Origin: Treponema sp. UBA3662
GTDB lineage: Bacteria; Spirochaetota; Spirochaetia; Treponematales; Treponemataceae
Assembly: GCA_002373205.1 (NCBI GenBank)
Contig: DFJV01000177.1
Span: forward strand, 1-9,240
Direction of reading: 5' to 3'
Length of the DNA stretch: 9,240 nucleotides
How positions within the stretch are numbered: position 1 is the stretch's first letter; every line of letters begins with the position of its first letter. This document shows, piece by piece, positions 1 to 5,642 of this stretch. The notes below the pieces were generated by a model. The model made no database searches, was not told where the DNA came from, and worked only from the letters and a program-made list of their open reading frames with translations. The translations under genes and the position numbers were made by a program.

Positions 1-819
1 CTTTTTTACAAGCATATCATATTTTGAAGAAAATGTAATGTCTTTTGGCCGCAAAGCAAAAAAATAATATACTGGTGCTTCAATCATGGATGCCATTAAA
101 AAAGTGCCGTAGGGAAAGGCCGCCTCTTTGCCAAGGAATTCCTGCTTTAGTGACCGCCCCGGAACAGAAGAGGAAACCCTGTCCCCCATAAGAACCACAA
201 GCCCGCCAGAGTCAACTTTCTGCTGAAGGTATTCAATCGTGCCAGCCCCAATCTGCTCCGTAGGAAGAACTTCCATGTCTGCGCTAAGGTTTAGGGCAGC
301 AATTGCCTTGTTGAACTTTGCGGTAGTCTTCATGTCTGCAACTGCGGTAACACCAACACGGATTGGAACTCCCGTCTCTCCAAAAGACGCAAAGCTACGC
401 AAAAGCTCAGAATTTCCAAGATGGCTTCCTATAAGAACCGCGCCTTTTTTTTGGGCAAGGATATTCTTTAGTTCCGCAGAATCATCATCAGAATAAATTA
501 TGCTGCTGAATTTTTTCTTTCCGCACCAGCCTTCAAATTTTTCTACAAGGCAGAGTGCAAATGAATATACCTGGGCATAAGTGTTCACGCGGATTTTCTT
601 CTTGGCAAAAGAGCAGAGCTGTTTTTGAAAGTCAGCCGCAGCCTTTCTTGCCTTAGGACATGCAACCCAGTAGAAAAATACGACAGGAAAGGCAAGAAGT
701 GCCAAAAGCCAGTGGGGAAGAATGCGGACAAGAAAAAGCGTCAGTTTTAGAGGTGTGTCGGAAGAGGCGGTTTCTTTTTGCTCATACCAGGCGCCACCAC
801 TATTGTTGGACTTAGCCAC
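1..819 (-). CDS. LpxL/HtrB-like lysophospholipid acyltransferase of an aryl-polyene-type cluster (3' end cut by window edge)
   Basis: The frame stays open for 273 codons to base 1, so the C-terminus lies outside the window. The start is GTG at 819, seven bases after a strong GGAGG (827-831). It overlaps the glycosyltransferase stop by 8 bases, which suggests translational coupling. No in-frame ATG occurs until about residue 163, too late for the domain. Visible features are a hydrophobic segment at about residues 27-52, the acyltransferase box SHLGNSE at 132-138 (HX4E, catalytic His133 and Glu138), GDR at 212-214, and a PGRSLKQEFLGKEAAFPYG stretch at about 220-238. This pattern is typical of the LABLAT/HtrB branch, which transfers acyl chains from acyl-ACP to a lipid acceptor at the inner membrane. 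In APE clusters this domain usually forms the C-terminal half of the GT2-acyltransferase ApeJ; here it is a separate gene. The family call is firm; the substrate is inferred from context. Confidence 0.86.
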   Translation of the reverse strand, partial: MAKSNNSGGAWYEQKETASSDTPLKLTLFLVRILPHWLLALLAFPVVFFYWVACPKARKAAADFQKQLCSFAKKKIRVNTYAQVYSFALCLVEKFEGWCGKKKFSSIIYSDDDSAELKNILAQKKGAVLIGSHLGNSELLRSFASFGETGVPIRVGVTAVADMKTTAKFNKAIAALNLSADMEVLPTEQIGAGTIEYLQQKVDSGGLVVLMGDRVSSSVPGRSLKQEFLGKEAAFPYGTFLMASMIEAPVYYFFALRPKDITFSSKYDMLVKK

Positions 820-1684
820 GGAAAATCCTCCGCAGCAAAAGTTTTGGAATGCGGACAATCATGCCTATGCAAAGGCGGGTATAGGTTAAAGAAATTGCAA
901 TGTTGTCGCGCACCATGCGGAAATTTGAAATGCCGTCCTGGGGGTATGTTACCCTTACACCATAATTCAAAATCCCCCAGCCTGCCCATGAAAGGTGAAC
1001 TAAAATGTCCGTGTCAAAACCCATGCGGGCGTTGATGTGGGCATGGCTCTTTATTAACTTTTGCAAAGCCTTTGACGGATAAACCCTGTAGCCGCAAAGA
1101 ACATCTTTAATAGAAGAATCCCATGTTACAAAGCGGGCCCACCTGTTGGAAATTTCCCTGCCATTTTTACGCTTAAGGGGAACACTCTCGTCATATTCAG
1201 GGTAGCCGCATATTATTTTTTCAGGATTAGCTTCTGCCTCTTTCAAAAAGAAAGCGCATCGTGATGAGTCGTGCTGACCGTCTGCGTCTATTTGGAAAAC
1301 ATGGGTAAAGCCAAGGGACAGGGCTTTTTCCACACCGGCAAAAAATGCCTTTCCCTTGCCGCTGTTTTTTTTGAGCGGAAGAAGAATGCAAAGTGGTGAA
1401 AGCTTGGAAGCAGAAAGAATAAGTTCCTTGTTCTTAGAATCATTTCCGTCGTCCACCAGAATCATCGGGATTCCGCAGTAGCAAAGTTTTTGAACAACAG
1501 ATGCCAGGGCTGCCCCATGGTTGTAGACCGGTATTACAAAGCAGGGCTTAAAGTTGCAAAGGCTTGTGTCTTTGGAAGGCATATTTATTTTAAAAGAATA
1601 CGCCGTGTTAGCAGATGCAGCCGTGTTACCGGAGGCAGCCATGTTGCCAGACAAAGCAATTGTAGAAAAAGACTCAATATTCAT
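812..1684 (-). CDS. Family 2 glycosyltransferase (dolichol-phosphate-mannose-synthase-like), N-terminal half equivalent of ApeJ
   Basis: This 290-residue protein starts at ATG 1684, which overlaps the dehydratase stop as ATGA. GT2 signatures are clear: IPVYN at 51-55, VDDG at 77-80, the metal-binding and nucleotide-sugar motif DADGQHD at 133-139, and GFDTD at 222-226. There is no long C-terminal membrane domain, so it is probably a cytoplasmic or membrane-peripheral enzyme. Residues 12-29 are an Asn/Ala/Ser-rich tract of three near-identical six-residue units that precede the catalytic fold. A shorter start at Met35 would remove the tract but lacks a good SD. The gene lies between a dehydratase and an acyltransferase in one operon. 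In APE systems the matching domain is fused to the acyltransferase and probably takes part in attaching the polyene to a glycolipid anchor. The GT2 fold is certain; donor and acceptor cannot be read from the sequence. Confidence 0.88.
   Translation of the reverse strand: MNIESFSTIALSGNMAASGNTAASANTAYSFKINMPSKDTSLCNFKPCFVIPVYNHGAALASVVQKLCYCGIPMILVDDGNDSKNKELILSASKLSPLCILLPLKKNSGKGKAFFAGVEKALSLGFTHVFQIDADGQHDSSRCAFFLKEAEANPEKIICGYPEYDESVPLKRKNGREISNRWARFVTWDSSIKDVLCGYRVYPSKALQKLIKSHAHINARMGFDTDILVHLSWAGWGILNYGVRVTYPQDGISNFRMVRDNIAISLTYTRLCIGMIVRIPKLLLRRIFRG
1598..1651 (-). repeat. Three 18-bp tandem units at the 5' end of the glycosyltransferase gene
   Basis: Units at 1634-1651, 1616-1633 and 1598-1615 (read on the minus strand) encode SGNMAA, SGNTAA and SANTAY. 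The core AACACGGC is shared by two units and AACATGGC is in the third. The repeat is in frame, so copy-number change in steps of one unit would alter only a disordered N-terminal tail. Confidence 0.8.
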
Positions 1685-2058
1685 AAAACCGCCGTCCCGC
1701 TAGAATAGACTTTATCCTTTTGAACAGAATCGCAAAGAGAAAATGAAAGCGTACCGTTAAGCAGGTCCTGCTCAAGACTCAAAAGAACTGTCGCTCCCGG
1801 CATAACAGGAGAAGGAAACTTTACCCGCTTTATTTCCTTGGCAAAACCTTCAAGCCCAAGATACTTCTTTGCAAAGCGGTCAACAAGATAAATCTGAGCA
1901 ACAGCCGGAAAAAGCTTAAAGGCAGGAAAGTGGCCGTCAAAAAAATCTGATTCAGGAGAAATAAAAACTTCAAGGCAGACGCTTTTTGTTTTGGCCTGGG
2001 CATCCGAGCTTTGGGAAACTATTCTTTCGTTCTGAATCGAATGCAAATTAGCACACAT
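1681..2058 (-). CDS. ApeI/FabZ-like hotdog 3-hydroxyacyl-ACP dehydratase, possibly catalytically altered
   Basis: The 125-residue protein starts at ATG 2058, four bases after the AMP-ligase stop. The frame stays open to 2127, but that extension lies inside the upstream gene and does not look like a hotdog domain. The diagnostic stretch FFDGHFPAF at 39-47 gives the catalytic His43, followed by LFPAVAQIYLVD at 49-60. In FabZ, FabA and ApeI the acid partner sits 14 residues after this His (Glu or Asp). Here that position is Tyr57 (codon TAT at 1890-1888), and the usual PG is PA. The length fits the short single-domain ApeI type rather than a double hotdog. In APE synthesis such enzymes dehydrate ACP-bound 3-hydroxyacyl intermediates after each elongation. 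The fold and cluster role are well supported; activity is doubtful because of the missing acid, so it may be a scaffold or partner of a second dehydratase outside the window. Confidence 0.8.
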   Translation of the reverse strand: MCANLHSIQNERIVSQSSDAQAKTKSVCLEVFISPESDFFDGHFPAFKLFPAVAQIYLVDRFAKKYLGLEGFAKEIKRVKFPSPVMPGATVLLSLEQDLLNGTLSFSLCDSVQKDKVYSSGTAVL

Positions 2059-2062
2059 GGCC

Positions 2063-4090
2063 TTAGTCTTCCGCCTTATCAAAAAGGAGAGCAATGTCTT
2101 CCTTGTGTTTTTTACCCTGAACATCACAGGGAAGCTTTTCTACAAAACGCCACTTCTTTGGAATTACAACATTCTCAAAATACTGCATCAAAAAGTCGTG
2201 GAAGAATTTGTTAACTTCAAGCTTCTTTACACCGCCAAACTTCTTCTTTCCTTCATCATTGAATTCAATTGCGGCTGCAAGGTACTGGCGGCGGTCTTCA
2301 AGGGCTATAACCTTTACGTCGCGGACAAGACCTGTCTGCAAAATACGGTTTTCGACTTCGGTCATGGAAATGCGTTTTTCTTCTATTTTAACTATGGAAT
2401 CTGCCCTTCCCTTAAGCAAAAAGCGTCCGTCATCCAGAATGTCCACCAGGTCTGCCGTAGCAAAGCCTTCCGGGTTTTTGATGTAAGGGGAAATTATTCG
2501 CAGGCATCCGTCGTCCCCCTTCCAAATTTTTGCGTTGTCAAAAGGAGTCCATTCAAGCCCCAGCTTGCTCTGCCTGTAGGCAATGCCGCTTGTCTCTGTT
2601 GAACCGTAAACTTCCAGTGGCCAAAAGCCAAAGACCTTGTCCGTCTGCTCTGCAACGTCGGGGGTAAGAACACCGCCACTTGTAAAGATAAAGCAGCCGC
2701 TTGTCGGTAGCTTGCCCTCTATTTCTACGGTACGCTTTAAAAAAGCCGGGGTTGCGATAATCATGTAGGGGCTGTCGTTCAAAGTTTCAAATTCTTCCGG
2801 GAACTCAATCCTCTTTCTGCGGAAGGGAACTCCAAGCGTAAAAGGCAAAGAAATGCCGAACAAAAAGCCGTATATGTGGTGCTGGCTAACAGTCGTAACA
2901 AGCTTTCGGCTGCAAAATTCATCCCCCCACTTGGAGATGACGAATTTATTGTCAAGCTCAAATTCCGTCATGCGCTGGACAACAGCCTTGGGCTTTCCGG
3001 TACTGCCGGAAGTGTACATAAATATTTCCGTCTTATCCGCATCAATAGCAGGGGAAGTTCTTATCTCTTTTTCAGAAGGAAGCAAAGAATCTTCTATTAT
3101 ATTGCTTATGCTAAAGGCCCCCTCTGCCGTCTGGTCAGTAAGGAATTCAACTCCGGGAGCCTTTATTTCCTTTATAAAGCTGGGCGTAATGTTCTGGGTA
3201 AGCAAAACCCTTTTTCCGCACTGCAAAAGAGCCGTAAATGTGCACAAGAAATACCAGTAGTCCTCGCAGTGCAGAATCCATTCCTTGCAGTCCGAGCGAG
3301 AGCTATCCGAAAGAAAAGCGCGAACCTTTGCACTTGCGGTAAGAAAATCCAGCCAAGTTTTATAATTTTTGGAAGACCAAGTATTTTCATAGCAAAGGAC
3401 ATAGTCATCCTTGCGGGAATTGTTCTTAAACTTTGTAATTGAATATTCGCTGGGCATTTTTTTATTCACCTGAATTCTGATAATATATTCAACAGCAAAC
3501 ATAAGCCCCATAAGGGCATACGAAATGCCGCCATTGTACAAAGACCAAACCGCATCGCTGCATTTTAGCGCGGTAAAAGCGGAAATGCCTGCGTTCAGGA
3601 TAAAAAACAGGCACCACGCAATGCAAACCTTGCGGCAATAACGCTCAACACTTTTTTCCTTTGCCGAATTTCTTATAGACTTGTCCGCCATAGTAGCAAA
3701 GCGGAAAATTATGTTGGGCCCCCAAACCAGGGAACTTGCAAAAACAAAAAGAAAAGTTGTGGTAACCGCCACCGAATAAAGCTTTAGGAAAACCGCCTGG
3801 TTGGTAAAAAAACAAGCAATCCCCGCTGCTAAAAAAAGGCTTGCTCCCAAAAAAGGCCTAAAGCGCAACCAAAAAGACCTGCCAGCAGAAGACCGTGCAC
3901 CCCCACCAGCGCCACCAGAAGCAGAAGTGGCAGCAGTCCTACCCTTTATCCCAGCGCTAAGAAAAGCCGCAAAAGAAAGCGCAATAACGCAAAGCGACAA
4001 AACCCTTACCGGCAGCTTAAGCACCACCAGAAGGGTAAAGACAAGCAAAGGATAAAGAGCCGTAAGAACAGCCGCGATTACCTTAACCAT
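2063..4090 (-). CDS. Fusion protein: COG4648 membrane domain (ApeG-like) + ANL-family AMP-ligase / acyl-ACP synthetase (ApeH-like)
   Basis: A single uninterrupted 675-residue frame starts at ATG 4090, directly abutting the stop of the second ACP. Residues 1-210 are hydrophobic: segments at about 3-24, 29-48, 80-96, 104-124, 155-175 and 186-207. They include WGPNIIFRF (123-131), YCRKVCIAWCLFF (151-163) and LYNGGISYALMGLMFAVEY (184-202), a pattern typical of the COG4648 membrane protein found beside ACPs in APE clusters. A Gly/Ala/Ser-rich loop sits at 52-72. Residues of about 230-675 are an adenylating enzyme: P-loop YTSGSTGKPKAVV at 359-371, YGSTET at 495-500, hinge GRAD at 561-564, and a C-terminal Lys-rich QGKKHKED at 658-665 near the usual catalytic lysine. 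The reaction would be ATP-dependent activation of an aryl or fatty acid and loading onto a neighbouring ACP. In enterobacterial clusters these are two genes (apeG, apeH); the fusion would tether the ligase to the inner membrane. Confidence 0.88.
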   Translation of the reverse strand: MVKVIAAVLTALYPLLVFTLLVVLKLPVRVLSLCVIALSFAAFLSAGIKGRTAATSASGGAGGGARSSAGRSFWLRFRPFLGASLFLAAGIACFFTNQAVFLKLYSVAVTTTFLFVFASSLVWGPNIIFRFATMADKSIRNSAKEKSVERYCRKVCIAWCLFFILNAGISAFTALKCSDAVWSLYNGGISYALMGLMFAVEYIIRIQVNKKMPSEYSITKFKNNSRKDDYVLCYENTWSSKNYKTWLDFLTASAKVRAFLSDSSRSDCKEWILHCEDYWYFLCTFTALLQCGKRVLLTQNITPSFIKEIKAPGVEFLTDQTAEGAFSISNIIEDSLLPSEKEIRTSPAIDADKTEIFMYTSGSTGKPKAVVQRMTEFELDNKFVISKWGDEFCSRKLVTTVSQHHIYGFLFGISLPFTLGVPFRRKRIEFPEEFETLNDSPYMIIATPAFLKRTVEIEGKLPTSGCFIFTSGGVLTPDVAEQTDKVFGFWPLEVYGSTETSGIAYRQSKLGLEWTPFDNAKIWKGDDGCLRIISPYIKNPEGFATADLVDILDDGRFLLKGRADSIVKIEEKRISMTEVENRILQTGLVRDVKVIALEDRRQYLAAAIEFNDEGKKKFGGVKKLEVNKFFHDFLMQYFENVVIPKKWRFVEKLPCDVQGKKHKEDIALLFDKAED

Positions 4091-4336
4091 TTATTGCTGG
4101 GTGTAGGGATACAAAGTGTCCACGACGTCCTGCATAGTGCGAACCGTCCTAAAAATTTCCGGATCAATCTTTACGGGAATAAAATCCTTGGTCTTAACAA
4201 CAAGGTCAATAAAGTCAATTGAATCCAAGTCCATGTCGTCCACAAGCTTGGCATCGGGAAGAACCTTTTCCTCTTCAACCTCAAATTCATTCACCATAAT
4301 AGACTTTATCTTCTGGTAGAGTTCATCCTTAGTCAT
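4091..4336 (-). CDS. Acyl carrier protein (second of a pair, ApeF-like)
   Basis: This acidic 81-residue carrier protein has the phosphopantetheine attachment motif DLDSIDFID, with Ser39 as the modified residue. The start chosen is ATG 4336, which overlaps the stop of the first ACP as TGATG, with AGGA nine bases upstream. A GTG at 4339 would add one residue and cannot be excluded. The gene ends in TAA immediately followed by the ATG of the AMP-ligase fusion. Paired ACPs directly before the COG4648 and ligase genes are a hallmark of APE-type loci, where the pair carries starter and growing chains. The sequence differs clearly from the first ACP (FIDLVVKTKDFIPVKIDPE against ALELGVALKKHFGVKF), so the two probably meet different partners. 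The ACP call is firm; which one carries which intermediate is not visible. Confidence 0.92.
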   Translation of the reverse strand: MTKDELYQKIKSIMVNEFEVEEEKVLPDAKLVDDMDLDSIDFIDLVVKTKDFIPVKIDPEIFRTVRTMQDVVDTLYPYTQQ

Positions 4337-4605
4337 CACTGTCCGTCCTTTTCCTGGGCAATATATTCTGCAAGAGTGTTTATAGAAGCAAAGCGCTTCT
4401 TGTTTTCCTCGTTCTCGGAAGAAAACTTTACGCCAAAGTGCTTCTTGAGCGCAACGCCAAGTTCAAGCGCATCAATTGAATCAAGGCCAAGACCTTCCCC
4501 AAACAAAGCCTCGTCATCCTTTATGTCTTCAGCGGTAACGTCTTCTAGTTCAAGGGAAGAAATAATAACGTTCTTTATTTCCTTTTTAAGCTCTTCAATA
4601 TCCAT
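4336..4605 (-). CDS. Acyl carrier protein (first gene of the operon, ApeE-like)
   Basis: This 89-residue acidic carrier protein has the motif GLDSIDALELG, with Ser43 as the phosphopantetheine site. A typical helix II follows (ALELGVALKKHFGVKF). The start ATG 4605 has AGGAG five bases upstream, the best SD in the operon, and a plausible promoter lies 50-80 bases further up. It appears to be the first gene of the leftward operon, since the preceding minus-strand gene ends 270 bases away behind a structured spacer. It overlaps the next ACP by one base. In APE clusters the first ACP of the pair has been linked to loading of the aryl starter by the AMP-ligase; assigning that role here is by gene position only. 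Confidence 0.93.
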   Translation of the reverse strand: MDIEELKKEIKNVIISSLELEDVTAEDIKDDEALFGEGLGLDSIDALELGVALKKHFGVKFSSENEENKKRFASINTLAEYIAQEKDGQ

Positions 4606-4656
4606 AAAAACTCCTGGATTCCAGTTTTTTTTAAGCTGTCCAATTTTCTTCCTAAG

Positions 4657-4685
4657 ATGTTACAGTATTTTGCCCAAAAATACAA
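4657..4685 (-). promoter_or_regulatory. Candidate sigma-70-type promoter of the ACP/AMP-ligase operon
   Basis: On the minus strand, TTGTAT (4685-4680) is followed after 17 bases by TAACAT (4662-4657). The predicted transcript would start near 4650, about 45 bases before the first ACP start. The match to consensus is only partial (3/6 and 4/6), so this is a moderate candidate. Confidence 0.4.
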
Positions 4686-4689
4686 GAGA

Positions 4690-4875
4690 AAGATTTTTTC
4701 TTCTTTTCTTCTGGACCAAGCGTCCGGTAAAACTGTGCCGTCCCCCTGGGCCGGCAAAAGCTTGGAAATTCGCCCGCTTTCCAGGGTTCCGGCTTTCGCC
4801 TCCATTGCCTGACGGCAATGCGTTCCGCACCCTTCCAATCGGGGGTAGGATTTATTTGCAGACGCCCTCTAAGAA
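4690..4875. other. Structured intergenic spacer with several short inverted repeats
   Basis: No credible gene is present in this spacer. It is richer in G+C than its surroundings and holds CATTGCC-TGAC-GGCAATG (4803-4820), CCAAGC/GCTTGG (4716-4721 with 4760-4765), TGGAAA/TTTCCA (4763-4768 with 4778-4783), CCCTGG/CCAGGG (4744-4749 with 4782-4787) and GGC-TTTC-GCC (4791-4800). The pairings partly compete. It may terminate the deaminase transcript or be a dispersed repeat; there is no clear U-tract next to a stem, so a classical terminator is not supported. Confidence 0.45.
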
Positions 4876-5328
4876 TCAGTACCTTTTGGCACCGGTTTTT
4901 ACATAGTCTTCAAAGAGCTTTAGGCATTCTTCGCGCTTGCATTCCTGGGCAGAGTAAAGGTTGCTTTTACCCTCAAAACATTTGTAGAATTCGTCGTCGC
5001 GGAAGTTGATTTTGTCCGTGTCAGAAACCTTGCAGCCGTAAAAGACCTTGCGGATGTTTGCCCAGAGGATTCCTCCCAGGCACATGGGGCAGGGTTCAGC
5101 CGTAGTGTAGAGCTCACAGCCGGAAAGGTTGTGGGTTCCAAGATTTTTGCAGGCATTGCGGATAGCTTCCATTTCTCCGTGGCAGGTTGGGTCGTTTTTT
5201 AACAGGACGGAATTGTGCCCCCGCCCCACAATTTTGCCATCTTTTACTATTACACAGCCAAAAGGCCCACCGTGTCCGCTTTTGATTCCTTCGTATGCTT
5301 CTTTTATAGCTTCGTCCATGTAGTCCAT
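4876..5328 (-). CDS. Guanine-deaminase-like cytidine/deoxycytidylate deaminase family enzyme
   Basis: The zinc-dependent deaminase fold is clear. GGPFGCVIVKDGKIVGRGHN comes near the N-terminus, then CHGEMEAI with zinc ligand His50 and proton-shuttle Glu52 (HGE instead of the more common HAE), then PCPMC with zinc ligands Cys80 and Cys83. The C-terminal FYGCKVSDTDKINFRDDEFY resembles the part of guanine deaminases (GuaD type) that follows the zinc site more than it resembles the tRNA-editing TadA. The likely reaction is hydrolytic deamination of guanine to xanthine in purine salvage, though another base or nucleoside is possible. The length of 150 residues is normal. I prefer ATG 5328: an extended -10 sits just upstream, so an ATG at 5334 would lie above the predicted transcript start. 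No SD precedes any of the candidate ATGs (5334, 5328, 5319). It lies 20 bases after a small membrane-protein gene. Confidence 0.82.
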   Translation of the reverse strand: MDYMDEAIKEAYEGIKSGHGGPFGCVIVKDGKIVGRGHNSVLLKNDPTCHGEMEAIRNACKNLGTHNLSGCELYTTAEPCPMCLGGILWANIRKVFYGCKVSDTDKINFRDDEFYKCFEGKSNLYSAQECKREECLKLFEDYVKTGAKRY

Positions 5329-5335
5329 AGGCATA

Positions 5336-5344
5336 ATTATATCA
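5336..5344 (-). promoter_or_regulatory. Extended -10 promoter of the deaminase gene
   Basis: The minus strand reads TGATATAAT (5344-5336), a perfect TATAAT with the TGn extension. No good -35 lies at 16-18 bases, which is tolerable for extended -10 promoters. The expected start of transcription (about 5329) is one or two bases before ATG 5328. It overlaps the stop region of the preceding small gene. Confidence 0.55.
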
Positions 5345-5348
5345 CAAT

Positions 5349-5513
5349 CTATTGCAATATTCTGTAAACAAAGTAGGCTACAGCCAAGGCTATGTCTATT
5401 CCGCCCAAGATAAAGAGCATTGTGCGCATGGAAAAGCCGTTTACAAATTTGTTGCGCAGGATAAAAATAAGGTCTATAAAGGCGATTAGCAATAAAAGTT
5501 TTAAAATAGTCAT
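5349..5513 (-). CDS. Small two-helix membrane protein of unknown function
   Basis: This is a 54-residue hydrophobic protein. Helix 1 spans about residues 3-20 (ILKLLLLIAFIDLIFILR), a short basic loop RNKFVNGFSMR follows, and helix 2 spans about 32-50. A hairpin-like inner-membrane topology is expected. The frame is open up to 5573, but that extension would need a TTG start lying within the predicted promoter, so ATG 5513 is chosen. AGGA lies 14 bases upstream, longer than ideal. In the leader an 11-codon frame (5542-5510, MKLTGKIYEL) ends in a TGA that overlaps this ATG, so coupled translation from a leader peptide is conceivable. I do not recognise the family. The downstream deaminase may be cotranscribed. 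Confidence 0.55.
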   Translation of the reverse strand: MTILKLLLLIAFIDLIFILRNKFVNGFSMRTMLFILGGIDIALAVAYFVYRILQ

Positions 5514-5557
5514 AATTCGTAAATTTTTCCTGTAAGTTTCATTAAAAGAACATAAAA

Positions 5558-5586
5558 ACCCTAACAAAACCAAGCCGTCTTGTCAA
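5558..5586 (-). promoter_or_regulatory. Candidate promoter of the small membrane protein / deaminase pair
   Basis: On the minus strand, a perfect TTGACA (5586-5581) is followed after 17 bases by TAGGGT (5563-5558), with TG two bases upstream of the -10. The -35 and spacing are ideal; the -10 matches 3 of 6. Transcription would begin near 5551 and give a leader of about 38 bases. Confidence 0.45.
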
Positions 5587-5642
5587 TTCCAAGGACGCAC
5601 CCTTCAGAAAACAGTAGAAACACAACACACTACTTTCTCCAT

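Noticed and set aside
239..496. Plus-strand open frame of 85 codons
   Set aside because: It is antisense to the acyltransferase, whose HX4E and GDR motifs make the minus strand clearly coding; the product has no recognisable features.
2059..2127. N-terminal extension of the dehydratase to 148 residues
   Set aside because: It would overlap the AMP-ligase gene by about 65 bases and adds a basic stretch not found in hotdog enzymes; ATG 2058, four bases after the ligase stop, fits the operon's spacing.
2057..2602. Plus-strand open frame of 181 codons
   Set aside because: It lies entirely opposite the AMP-ligase C-terminal domain, and its composition reads as an antisense shadow.
4575..4838. Minus-strand frame of 87 codons upstream of the first ACP
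   Set aside because: It runs through the structured spacer and the candidate promoter and overlaps the ACP start in another frame; no SD or domain is visible.
4876..5328. Call as tRNA adenosine deaminase TadA
   Set aside because: The zinc motifs are shared, but the stretch after PCPMC and the acidic/aromatic FRDDEFY region fit guanine-deaminase-type enzymes better. TadA remains a weaker alternative.
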